Shown here piece by piece: positions 38,401 to 48,378 of a stretch of DNA of 64,000 nt. Origin of the DNA: Heterodera schachtii. Lineage: Eukaryota > Nematoda > Chromadorea > Rhabditida > Heteroderidae. The position numbers and the translations under genes are program-made. The stretch spans positions 497,866-561,865 of the forward strand of contig SIJG01000068.1 of assembly GCA_023374025.1 (NCBI GenBank). Reading direction: 5' to 3'. The number at the start of each line of letters is the position of its first letter. Within the stretch, counting starts at the first letter, position 1. The notes under the pieces were generated by a model. It ran no database searches. It saw only the letters and a list, made by a program, of their open reading frames with translations, and was not told the origin of the DNA.

Positions 38401-39411
38401 CCAAAGCAGCAATTATTTAATGCGAAGAGACAGCATTCTTGGACGAAAATGGTCAGGACAGTTCTCTTTGTAATACGGTTTCTCCATTTGAAATTATTAA
38501 ATGGAAGAGACCCTTCAGAGCTCACAAAAAAGCACCGGAAGGAAATCGTCAAGATTTCTAAAACCGGACCATTCACAGCAGAAGATGTTCTGCTGGCTGA
38601 GTACCTTATAATTTGTTTGGATCAATTTAATGATCCAGATGAATTCACAAAATTTCCCTCACTAATTGATAGTGAAGGGATTCTCAGGCTGAGAACGAGA
38701 TTAACAAGAAGTGACCAACCTTATGGGTTTTCACATCCCATACTTCTTGGAAAGAACTCGGAAATCCGAGATCTTATCATTTTGCAATGTCACCAAAAAA
38801 GACATCACCTAGGGGTGGACAGCACCCTTACGGAATTTCTCAACAATTATTGGACTCCTCAGTCTCGAACGGCAGTAAAAAGGGTTATAAAAAACTGCCG
38901 TCGATGCCGAAGGATGAAGGCATACCAATTTGCCTTACCAAAAATGCCTCCACTGCCGGAGGAACGAGTCTGCCGACAAATGCCCTTTAAGTCAATTGGA
39001 ATTGACTTTTTGGGGCCAACAGAGACACGATTGGCAGGAGAGAAAGTCAAGGCATGGATAATCATAGTAGCTTGCCTCACAACGAGAGCAGTTTATTTAG
39101 AAGCCATGCTTGACACAACGGCCGAATCTTTCTTAAATGTCCTCCGACGATTCATCAGTCTGAGGGGAAAACCAGATTTAATTTGGAGTGACAATGCCAC
39201 TTCATTTAAATTGTCTCAAAAAACGATTGAGCAATTGACAACTCCAAAGGGAGTTGAGCAAAACAATGATGAATTTCTTGCACTTAATAAATTTAAGTGG
39301 AAATTTATCGCTCAAATTAGTCCATGGGCAGGTGGCGTTTACGAACGCCTCGTGCAATTATGCAAAAATTGCTTTAAACGGACATTGGGGAAAAATCCTC
39401 AATTTCGATGA
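38401..39411 (+). CDS. Pol part 3: integrase (broken)
   Basis: Resumes the pol frame immediately after the hAT target duplication; an ATG within it is at 38449. An HHCC zinc domain is visible (RHHLG, then CRRCRRMKA). The catalytic core follows with Asp in GIDFLG (codon 39004), Asp in WSDNA (39190) and Glu in VYERL (39343), leaving 50 residues between the second and third. The enzyme joins element DNA to host DNA. The frame ends at TGA 39409 because of a one-base change near the A run at 39391-39395. Sequence continues in another frame, open from 39254 to a TAG at 39476. Confidence 0.9.
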   Translation, partial: PKQQLFNAKRQHSWTKMVRTVLFVIRFLHLKLLNGRDPSELTKKHRKEIVKISKTGPFTAEDVLLAEYLIICLDQFNDPDEFTKFPSLIDSEGILRLRTRLTRSDQPYGFSHPILLGKNSEIRDLIILQCHQKRHHLGVDSTLTEFLNNYWTPQSRTAVKRVIKNCRRCRRMKAYQFALPKMPPLPEERVCRQMPFKSIGIDFLGPTETRLAGEKVKAWIIIVACLTTRAVYLEAMLDTTAESFLNVLRRFISLRGKPDLIWSDNATSFKLSQKTIEQLTTPKGVEQNNDEFLALNKFKWKFIAQISPWAGGVYERLVQLCKNCFKRTLGKNPQFR

Positions 39412-39478
39412 GCTTAACACTTTTGTGGCCGAAGTTGAGGCTACTCTCAACCATCGACCAATCACTGTTGTGTCATAG
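39396..39478 (+). pseudogene. Integrase C-terminal piece between two lesions
   Basis: After the frame change near 39391 the integrase continues as ILNFDELNTFVAEVEATLNH and RPITVVS, the family's normal post-core block (F.EL.T.LAEVEA.LN.RP.T). It is cut by TAG at 39476-39478. The same frame stays open after the stop to 43210, so the TAG is a single nonsense codon. Confidence 0.8.
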
Positions 39479-40162
39479 GGAGCGGATGGCATTCAGCCAC
39501 TCCGCCCCATCGACTTACTTCAACCCGATTTACAGATAAATTGGGAGACAACGACAGAAGAAGTCGATCCCAACGACAAACAAATTTCATCTTCGGAAAA
39601 GTTGGCTGCCTTATTTAAGGCCACTAGAGAAGCACATGAAAGCTTCTTGAACAAATGGTATAATGAGTACCTTCTCCTTCTTAGAGAGCGATCTAAGTGG
39701 GATCACAAAGGTGCTCATCTCCATGATAAAGGAGAACCAAAAGAAGGAATGATAGTCCTGATTCATGAGGAGTTCACTCCTCGGAATCAGTGGACTTTGG
39801 GAAAAATAATTGAGCTCAATGGCAGACCAGGTGCCATTAGAAGCGTTCAATTGGAAATGCCAATTCATGGCATTAAATCAAAGAGGTATGGAACGATGCG
39901 TCGAAAAGTCGTTATTACACGACCAGTCAACAAAATTTTTCCATTAGAGGTAGGATTTGAAAATCCTACCGAAAATGGCAAGGAAGATTTGAAGGGAAAC
40001 GAAGACGAAACTACAAACAGTTCAACAGAAAAAACGATTCATCATTTGGCAAATAAATTGCCAAATGAGAAGGAGAAAAATGAGGATAACAATTCTCATT
40101 TGGTTGAACCAAAAGCCAACCAAAACAAACACGGAATGATTACTCGCAGCAAAGCGAAAGTG
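39479..40162 (+). CDS. Integrase C-terminal DUF5641 domain and linker
   Basis: In frame with the long downstream open frame. It reads GADGIQPLRPIDLL, then RERSKWDHKG and a DUF5641-type block (NQWTLGKIIELNGRPGAIRS, ending KIFPLE), which closes the integrases of Bel/Pao elements. About 65 residues of polar, Glu/Lys/Asn-rich linker follow, up to ITRSKAKV before the envelope signal peptide. There is no stop between pol and envelope, so the envelope is either cleaved from a fusion or made from a spliced RNA starting at the internal ATG. Confidence 0.8.
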
Positions 40163-43100
40163 ATGACAGTTCTTAACTGTCTCACTATTTTCTGTATTTT
40201 TGGATTGGCAGGAGCCTATCCAACAAATCAATGTAATGAGTGTAAACTCATTTGCTCAAACAAAGGTGTTTTGGCAAAGATTCCGAAGGAAATTCGGAAA
40301 GTGGAACTTTGCTGCTCTGAGAATTGTTACATTCATGAGAATGTACACAAACTCACATATGAATTGCCAAAGGAAATCCTCTTAAATGACTATCAATGTC
40401 AAGGTCATTTTTGGATGGATTCAAAGCACATGTTTAAAAAGGACATTTTATGTCCAGCAGTCGATGAGTGCATACTCATCGAATGCTATTTATGCATGGA
40501 ACAATTGGCAAACCCAACGTGTTATCCGTTGGTGTCCTCCATGTTAGCTGGAGGACTTTGCCTTTCATTAATGAGCATAAGCTTTATGGTTTATTCCATA
40601 TTGAAAGTCCTTTTTTCGGGACTTCACATGATTATTTGGCTGATAATCCAATTTATCAGGCCAATAGTCTATTTCGCCGTGCCAAACCAACACCAAAGAG
40701 AAAGGAGGCAAAGGAGAACGACTTCACACAATTGGACTTCACAGCGTGTCTTCAGGACAACAGCATTCATTGTCCTTATTGCTGTCTCTCTCCACCATTC
40801 AGTTGGAGCAGAGACTGTAGCAATTATGGCCAAATCGGAGAAATGCTTCAAAAACATGACAAGCATGAAATGCATTGTCGAAAATTCAGCAACATTGACA
40901 ATGTTGCCAGCAGGTCAAACAAACACTCTTCTTCTGAAAACAGAGGAAGGTGTTTTGCTTGGTTCCATAAAAATTGTGCTGAAAGCATTAGCACTCGAAT
41001 GCCAAAGCTTCACCAAAGCTTGGCAACGTTCTTATGAAATAAATATTTTGGCAGGCAAAAGATGCCCAAAGATGGGCTCATGTGAAGGAAATTATTGTGG
41101 CGAAGTTCGCCACAATACTTCTATCCCTGAGCTAAACGATACCAACGGTTATCCTGGCAATTCATTTTGCCTGGATAGTACCGCCTTTTGGGGCAACAAA
41201 TGCCTTTTAGGCGGCAGTTCCTGCCTATTCTACCGTTGGTATGCAAAACGAAAATCCAAAACAGTCTATGAAGTCATAGGCTGTAATTCATGGGAATATG
41301 TTGTATATGCAACAATTCGCCTTGAGTCAATGAATGAAAAAGCCAAATCGAGCGATGTGTTCTTCTATCCAGGGAGGACACTGAAATGGAACAACATCAG
41401 TTTTACTCCCATAGGAGTAACATTTCCTCCTGCACCTGTCTTAAACTCTGATTTTGTTTATGACGGGAACACAATGGCCTTGACGAGAGAGCCATTAAAA
41501 ATTGACTTCAAGTGCAGAAATCGCCAAGAAGCAATTGAATTCAATTGCAGTCTTGGCTTACAAGCATGCACAGATTGCCTACCCGATCATTCGGGAGGAT
41601 TAGTGAACTGCAATTGCCGTTCACACAATCTGGAAAAATTAATGGAAAGTCCTGAGCGAAGACTTCCATTAAATATCAAAAATTATCAATTGAGAAACGG
41701 TGGGCGAAGAGTTCTCGCTTTGACGGGATTTAGTCCTGTTCAATTGAACCTTCAAATAGAAGGACTGCAAATGGCTTTGGAATTACACCAAAGTCTTTGC
41801 ACAGTTTTGCCATTGAACATATCTGGCTGTTACAGCTGTTCAACCGGAGCACAATTTAAGTATGTGTGCTCAACAAATTTTGGCAATGCATTTGCCGAAA
41901 TTACATGTGACGACGGAACACATTTTTCCACAAAATGTGATTCCAACGCCACAATTTACCAAACAATTTTGGCTTTCGATAAAGCCAGAATTCAAACTAA
42001 ATGTCAAACAAAATGTTTGGCAGGAAAAACATCATTCGACATTGCTGGAATATTGCATTATGTCCAGTATCAACAATTGGAAGATTTTAATTCTAATCTT
42101 TCCAAAAAACAAATCGGCCATTCAAATTGGCTGAATTGGAATTTTGATTGGAAGGCCACACTTTGGTCCTTAATTGGCCTCCAATCATCCTTATCATTTT
42201 TAATGATTGTTGGTGTAGGCATTATTTGCCTCATCATTTTCATTAAAATTTCTCCCTTCTACAGACTTTGGAAATTAATTTCCTGGTCTCTGATGAGAAG
42301 GGACTACGGTATTGTCACAGTATTGCTAATACTGTACTTGGCGGGGGGAGGATCCTTCGGATGTGGTTATGCTGAATCACGTCCCGTCTTCCCCACCACT
42401 AAAAAATTCTTCAAACATGAGTCACCACGGACTCACAAAAATGACTCATCGAAAATTTTCGATTCAGAGTCTGATCACGTGATTTACGTGATGGATAATC
42501 GTATAAAAGGGTGGGAGATTTCCCACCCAACCACATTTTTCAAATCAGACATAAGGGAAATGCCTATTCCCTTTCGAGAAGGTCCATTCTTCTCGGCTCG
42601 TCGGATGAACATACCCGAGAATGCTGAGATCATCAACGATCGCTTTTTTGAGTTTGGCGACCCAGAAAGAGACCAGGAGGAGAGAGTTCCTCTCCGACGT
42701 GAACCACGCGTTCATCGTCAAACTGAGCCATTGAGCTCATGGATTGAGCGGTCTCATGGATCGCACTGGTATGAGACAATACGGGATCGCCGTATTGTCG
42801 ATGAGGACCTTCGCAGAGAGCTTGGTAGAGGAGCCACTCTAATTGGCGAACATTTTGGCAGAGCTGTCGATATTCATTTCGATGGACTCACCTGTTATGG
42901 TCCGGAGGGTCTATATCTTTCTCCGGGTCTAACAGTTTTTGACCATTTTGTGCGGTTGGGTCTCCAAGTAGACCCATTAACACCGTGCATACAAGAATAT
43001 GTGGGCTTCAGCCCTCATGAGGGAGGGATGTTAGTCGATCTTTACCCGATCGAGCTTGTCAGCATCCGACATCGAGTCAGAGTTCGATGGAGAGCTCCAG

Positions 43101-43210
43101 AGGAGGATGAACTTCATCCTCCTGCACGTTACCGAGCCCAATCCCCTGATGGACATCTGGAGAACCGTCCTCAACGTGTGGTTCGACGACGTCCAGTGAA
43201 CCGATGGTGA
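40163..43210 (+). CDS. Phlebovirus-like envelope (Gn/Gc type) with long tail
   Basis: From the ATG at 40163 a hydrophobic signal peptide (MTVLNCLTIFCIFGLAGAYP) opens a cysteine-rich ectodomain of about 105 residues and a long membrane segment pair (40530-40680). A basic RERRQRR furin-type site (40697-40717) comes next, followed by a second signal-like segment ending VGA. The Gc-like part follows. Cysteines around FCLDSTAFWGNKC and SCLFYRWY (41150-41245) and the WEYVVYA block fit the class II fusion protein of phleboviruses. A membrane anchor lies at about 42185-42245. A second hydrophobic stretch (42308-42345) precedes a 275-residue Arg/Pro-rich tail with no family that I recognise. The open frame itself is intact to TGA at 43208. 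Confidence 0.85.
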   Translation: MTVLNCLTIFCIFGLAGAYPTNQCNECKLICSNKGVLAKIPKEIRKVELCCSENCYIHENVHKLTYELPKEILLNDYQCQGHFWMDSKHMFKKDILCPAVDECILIECYLCMEQLANPTCYPLVSSMLAGGLCLSLMSISFMVYSILKVLFSGLHMIIWLIIQFIRPIVYFAVPNQHQRERRQRRTTSHNWTSQRVFRTTAFIVLIAVSLHHSVGAETVAIMAKSEKCFKNMTSMKCIVENSATLTMLPAGQTNTLLLKTEEGVLLGSIKIVLKALALECQSFTKAWQRSYEINILAGKRCPKMGSCEGNYCGEVRHNTSIPELNDTNGYPGNSFCLDSTAFWGNKCLLGGSSCLFYRWYAKRKSKTVYEVIGCNSWEYVVYATIRLESMNEKAKSSDVFFYPGRTLKWNNISFTPIGVTFPPAPVLNSDFVYDGNTMALTREPLKIDFKCRNRQEAIEFNCSLGLQACTDCLPDHSGGLVNCNCRSHNLEKLMESPERRLPLNIKNYQLRNGGRRVLALTGFSPVQLNLQIEGLQMALELHQSLCTVLPLNISGCYSCSTGAQFKYVCSTNFGNAFAEITCDDGTHFSTKCDSNATIYQTILAFDKARIQTKCQTKCLAGKTSFDIAGILHYVQYQQLEDFNSNLSKKQIGHSNWLNWNFDWKATLWSLIGLQSSLSFLMIVGVGIICLIIFIKISPFYRLWKLISWSLMRRDYGIVTVLLILYLAGGGSFGCGYAESRPVFPTTKKFFKHESPRTHKNDSSKIFDSESDHVIYVMDNRIKGWEISHPTTFFKSDIREMPIPFREGPFFSARRMNIPENAEIINDRFFEFGDPERDQEERVPLRREPRVHRQTEPLSSWIERSHGSHWYETIRDRRIVDEDLRRELGRGATLIGEHFGRAVDIHFDGLTCYGPEGLYLSPGLTVFDHFVRLGLQVDPLTPCIQEYVGFSPHEGGMLVDLYPIELVSIRHRVRVRWRAPEEDELHPPARYRAQSPDGHLENRPQRVVRRRPVNRW

Positions 43211-43266
43211 AAAGAAACTGAAGAATGACGACAACAGAATTGTCGCCATCGTCGAGGCCCGGAGAA
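43211..43266 (+). other. Spacer and weak polypurine tract before 3' LTR
   Basis: Non-coding. CGGAGAA directly before the LTR is the only purine run at the expected place for plus-strand priming. A longer purine stretch (GAAAAGAAACTGAAGAA) lies at 43208-43224. The polypurine tract is short for this class. Confidence 0.45.
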
Positions 43267-43838
43267 TGTCGCGGAAAGCGACATAAATTCATTAATCATT
43301 TAATTAGTTTTTGTTCATTAATTTATCAATCAATTTTCTCTCGGTCGCTTCTTTAATTATGAGTCATCCTTTTCCCTTTGCATTCATTTTCCCTATGAGT
43401 CATCGATCGATTTTTGTGTGTGCATTTGTCCACGTGATTTGCTCCGCCCCCATTGATTTGTGAGGGTATAAAAGCCCGCCCCATTTTCATTCTCATCACT
43501 TCTCTCAGGTTTTCACTTCCTCTCAGTTCTTCACTTCTTCTCAGAGCCACTTCCACTCACCAAATTATATTTATATTTAAGTGAATAAAGAGTAAGAGAA
43601 AAGCTCTTCTCTCAATCTGTAAAAGGGACAATCAGGAGCCCTTTCATACAGACCACTAAATTGACCCCCGTTGGGTTATTAAGAGGGTTACAGAGAACTC
43701 TCAGTTTCAGTGTCCACATTTGGACATTGAATTCAGCATTTGCATTTTTCAACACTGTCCCCGTTGGACAGGGAAAGGAAAGAATTCCCTCGGAGGGAAA
43801 GATTTCCTTTCCAGTGATTTTTTGTCCATTCCGCGACA
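43267..43838 (+). repeat. 3' LTR of the Bel/Pao element
   Basis: 572 bp, TGTCGCGG to CCGCGACA, followed by the TTTAT duplication. Identical by eye to the 5' LTR apart from 98 extra bases near its start. The extra segment contains a direct repeat of GAGTCATC, so the 5' LTR probably lost it by slippage between short repeats. TATA at 43467-43473, AATAAA at 43584-43589. Confidence 0.95.
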
Positions 43839-43843
43839 TTTAT

Positions 43844-46563
43844 TTAATTAATTTTTAATATTTTGCAAAATTTAAAACTATTGATGAAGCAAAAAAATAT
43901 TAATTCTTAGACTTTCTTTGAGAACATATAAATAAATTAATAGATTATTGAGTTATTATTTTTTTTTATTGTGAATTATTAAGAAAAAGATTGGTTTGTG
44001 AATGGATTCATTTGAAGTGAATAAAAAAGCTTTTTCTTTTCCTTTTTTTTGAAATTTCATTATAACTAATCTAAATTATTTTTTCTATTTATATTGTATT
44101 TATTAATTAGGACATTTTTTTATATATAATTTATATATTTCTTGTTTGAAAATTTATTTACTTTTATTTATATTAATGATCATATAAAATAACTAAAATC
44201 TAAATATTTTGAGAAAATTTTTTAAGTCTTTTTTTGTAAGCTTATATAAACAAATTATGAATAATTTTGTTTTTTCATTCTTTTGCGGATAATTGAAAGA
44301 TTCAATTTTTTTCATTTATTTTCCCTAAGTAAATTTATCTATTGAATATTATATTCACAAAATAAATAAAAACTTGTGAACGGCTCGAGCTGAGATAAGG
44401 TTGAATGGACTTCCTTAAAATATATAATGTTATTTTCATTTTTAATAAATAAAAATAATATAATTAAATACATCTCATTTTATTACCAATTAAAAATTAA
44501 TAAAATTTACTTTATTTTGGTTATTTTATTATTCTTTTTTTTTTACTTTCCCCTTAGAAATTTAATTTATTATTTAGCTAATTGTAAATCTCGAATAGCA
44601 GTCCTTTAAAGTATTTGAGCATTCTTACTAATTTATAAGTACATGCATTTTTAGCGCTTTATTAGACAATTTTTTTTTGTTAAATGAACGCTTTTTTAAT
44701 TTTAATTTTATTAATTCAATAAAAATTGTTTTTTAGGGATATAAAAAATTGATAATTTCTTCAAATTTCAAATGGAATTTTGTTTGGAAAAATTAATTAA
44801 GAATTCAGGGCAGAGCACGTGATCTCGGGGCATCTTTTATCTTTTAAATATCTTTTTCGTAAACCTTTTCTTTGATTTTCGCAATTTATTAAAGTATATA
44901 TTCTCACATGTAAATATTTTCTTTCGAACTTTTTTTTAATCCATTTTTGAATTTAAAATCATATGATTTAGATTTGTTAATTATGTTTTTTTTTATTCCT
45001 TTATTTGCATGTTAATTTTTTTGCTTTTAATTTCGATGTACTCTGAAAGTACCAATTCTCGATTTCTAACCTGTATGCTTAATCACTTGCTTTTGATTTA
45101 GGTCCCCTTTTTAAGTAAAAGATGATATTATTAATTTATATTTAAACAAAGATTTATTTTAATTATCATTATAGGTTCTTTAAAGAATTTGTAACTTAAT
45201 TTTATAATTTTAAAAATTTTGAATAATTTTTGTAATTTAATTTTTTTTTATTAGTTATATAATCGTAATTTTTCAATTATATTTTAATTACGTTATTCTA
45301 CAATCACATTTCTAGTTCATATTGTCTTACCAGATCCTGTCTCTCCATATAGTCAGATAACCCTACATTATTGTGTTCATTATTGAAAATTCCTTATATA
45401 TATATATTATATATATTTTTGTTTATTATTAATGGCATTAATTTTTTCCATTATATTGATGTATATGGATAATGCTATAATTATTTATTTCTTATCATTA
45501 CTGTTACTCTCTTTAAATAAAGATTTTTCTTATTTGCAGATGTTTTAATTTTATTCGCTTTAATCAGAAAAGAATGTAATTTTGCAATGTTTAATTGGTT
45601 TTATTTTAATTATTAGCAAAGAAACCCTCTGATTACTTCAAGGTTTTATAGGATTGATTCTTAAAGTATACTTAAAACGAATTACACCACTAAAAACTGA
45701 ATTTTTATAATCTCTAATAAAAATTTTTGAATTTATGTTAGGTTTCTATGGCAAAATGCTATGTTTTTTAAATGACATGAAAATAAAATCGATAACTAAA
45801 TATTTTGGTGAAACTCAACAACCTATTAATAAAAACAAAAATAAATAAAAAATAAAAATTATTTGACATTTTTCGTTTTCGGATTGATATCTTATTTGTT
45901 TTGTTTTTACTAATTCATTTTAAATGTTTTAATTACTTTTTTCTAATTGAAAAACTAATTAATGTCTATGATTATTTATTTAAATAATGTTTAATTAAAT
46001 TTTACAACTTTTTGTATGAAAGGAAATATTTAATTTTTTATTATACTGACTCATTAGACTTTTTTTTATAAAATTAAATTCTGTTCTTATTTAAAAAAGG
46101 AATCTTCAATTTTTTTTTAATATAATATTAACAGACGCATCGCTGTTTTACTCCTTTATTGGAATCGAATTTACTTTATCGAGTGCGCACGACATCGTTT
46201 GTCTTCATATATTGCTTTTGCAAAAGTTTTATTTAATTTTTCTCCATATTTTTTTTGCTCAAAATATTAAATTCAATTAAGTTTTTTGCTTTTAGATAGG
46301 TTCATTTCAAATTTATGTATTATTAATTTTTGATGTATTTTCCATGTTTGTTAAAATTGGATTATTTCGTCACTCAAGATTTTTGTTTCATTGTAATTTT
46401 ATTTTAATATTTGTTTCAGGTTGTTTTTAAGGGCCCCTTGTTATTTTTTAGCTTTAATAATTTATATATATATTTTCTTCCATTGTTTGGATTATATTGA
46501 GATTATTCAATTGTATTTAAATTATCTTTTCTATAATTATTAATTAATTCTTTATTAATTAAA
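43844..46563. other. AT-rich host DNA, nothing recognised
   Basis: T-biased with short low-complexity open frames only. Small GC-richer patches at about 44385-44410, 44805-44840 and 45325-45380 are unassigned. 46120-46230 shares a short ATCGA.TTTA.TTTATCGAGTG similarity with 50228-50320, so it may be an older copy of the repeat described next. Confidence 0.45.
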
Positions 46564-46860
46564 AAAACATTATTTTAATTTAATGATGTAATAATTATTT
46601 TTTTATAGTTTTTTATTTAGAATATTTTTAAATATCTTTGTTTATCTTTAAGATCACAATCTAAAATTTATGGTTTGATTATTAAAATATATTAGAAAAT
46701 TTATTTATTTAATTAATGTTTGTTTTTATATATTTTTTGAGAAAAAGTATTTTAATTTTAAGAACTTTTCAAAAAATAAAATTATTAAATCTTCATTTAA
46801 TTTATATTATGGAACTTCGACAATTAATTCTTGAATTTATTAATTTTTAATCATTTTCTT
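46564..46860. repeat. Segmental duplication, copy A part 1
   Basis: Matches 53438-53750 with moderate divergence, sharing long words such as ACATTATTTTAATTTAATGA and GTATTTTAATTTTAAGAA. In this copy it is separated from the rest of the duplicated block by about 2.36 kb that is nearly absent from copy B. Confidence 0.6.
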
Positions 46861-46889
46861 TATTTATTGTAAAAACATTTTGTTATTAT

Positions 46890-47010
46890 TGGCGTCTCAT
46901 AAGTGAATGTCCAAGCGACGCCATCCTCCCTCATCATCGCCGGGGGGGGGGGGGGGGGGAGACGAAGAAGAGAAGGGATGAGTGTGAGAAGACGCTGTGA
47001 ATTGCAACAG
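46890..47010. repeat. GC-rich patch with G18 homopolymer
   Basis: A GC-richer patch holding 18 consecutive G (46942-46959). The edges carry GCGTCTCA on the left and, in reverse complement, GCGTCTTCTCA on the right, a possible imperfect terminal repeat. It resembles the homopolymer-bearing MITE at 2560-2948 in style but not in sequence. Confidence 0.3.
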
Positions 47011-48378
47011 ATCTTCTGTAGAATTATTTTTGTGTACTGTATATGATTTTCAAATTAATTTTCAAAATTTTCTGTATTACTCGTTTTTTTAAATATAAAA
47101 TTAATCAATCTCAGCTTTGCATATTTTAACTGACTGATTTCGATTTAGTTTTTCACTTTTACATATTTTTTTTGTCTCTTTTCTTCCAGAAATTAATTAA
47201 AACTTTTAAAAATATTTTGATCTTTTTTTATTAGATTAAATTATTTGAAATTATATTTCATTTAAATTACTAGAACGAAAATTGATTTTCTTTTACTATT
47301 GACAGCATTAATCATTACTAACATTTGTTTAGAAAGTATAATAAAAAAAAAATTTGTGATTTGCTTTTAAAAAAACTTACGCTCTGTGATAATTTTGTAA
47401 TTTTTGTTAATTCCCGTTTGTTTTTAATTAATACTTCTTCTATAAAATTAACTCATCTCGCCTTTAATATAATTTTTTAAATTTGGTGTAATAAAGAATT
47501 TCAAAAATTGTCGTGTTTTTAATACTAAGAAGTTAAAAATTAATTTTTTTTTCTTTTTTTCTTGGCTTTACTCCCTTCATCTGAAGAATATTAATTCTAT
47601 TATTTTTTATTTTATTATAAGGTCGTAGTAGCAATTTCCAGACTGCTTATAAGAGTGATAATCTTTATATTTGTCATTTTATCACTCTACCAATTTATTA
47701 ATAAACAACATTTGTTATAATTTAAAATTAATATCATTTTTCATCTTAAGGATGTGGAAATTGAAAATTTAAAACAGACAAAAACCTTTTTTATCCAATT
47801 TTTGGTTTTATTATATTATTATTGTAATAATCTAATAAATACCCCTTGAACAGTTTTCAACAATAATGCTCTATCAGATGTTTAAATTTTAATTCTATAT
47901 TTTTTTGAGAATTTAAAAGTTATATAACTAATTTAATTTTTATTTATTGATTTTTTACTAATGTATTTTAAGTTCTATTAATTTTTACCAATGACTTTTT
48001 TAAGATATATTTTTTGCTTTTTCAGAATCATCCCGGCAAATATATATTTATTTTATTTTCTAGGTATGAAAATTATAATTCTGGTAAATGTTCGTTCGTT
48101 ATTTTTGGTCTGCTATACTTATAGTCTTTATATTATATAAAAATTATATATAGAATTAGTGGTAAAGATAATCCTTTGTATTCTTCCGACTCAAAGGTCG
48201 GGTGGACATTTTTTCTTCGTTATTTTATATCCATTTTTATTAGATTTCATCGGTGAAGTATTGTGCATCAACAGTTTATCAATTATGATTTTATTTAAAC
48301 TTTTTTACTGAGAAAAGCTGTAAGCATTGCTTTTCATTTTATTTTCGTTTTTTCTTCATTTTCTGCGTGTTTCTGTCG

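Larger units (their letters stand above)
32732..43838 (+). mobile_element. Bel/Pao LTR retrotransposon with envelope
   Basis: LTRs of 474 and 572 bp begin TGTCGCGG and end CCGCGACA and are flanked by the 5-bp duplication TTTAT (32727-32731 and 43839-43843), the length typical of Bel/Pao. Inside are gag with a DUF1759 domain, zinc knuckles, a DUF1758-type protease, reverse transcriptase, RNase H, integrase, and a phlebovirus-like envelope. Length is about 11.1 kb including a 1,097-bp hAT-type insertion plus its 8-bp duplication. The base composition is much less AT-rich than the host DNA. Two one-base frame changes, one stop and the insertion make this copy non-autonomous. Elements of this layout (Cer7/Cer13, Tas) are known from nematodes. 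Confidence 0.97.

Noticed and set aside
37286..38473. Open frames of 65-104 codons within the hAT-type element
   Set aside because: They translate the GGGATCCCG repeat into monotonous Arg/Asp/Pro/Ile strings on both strands and show no transposase motif.
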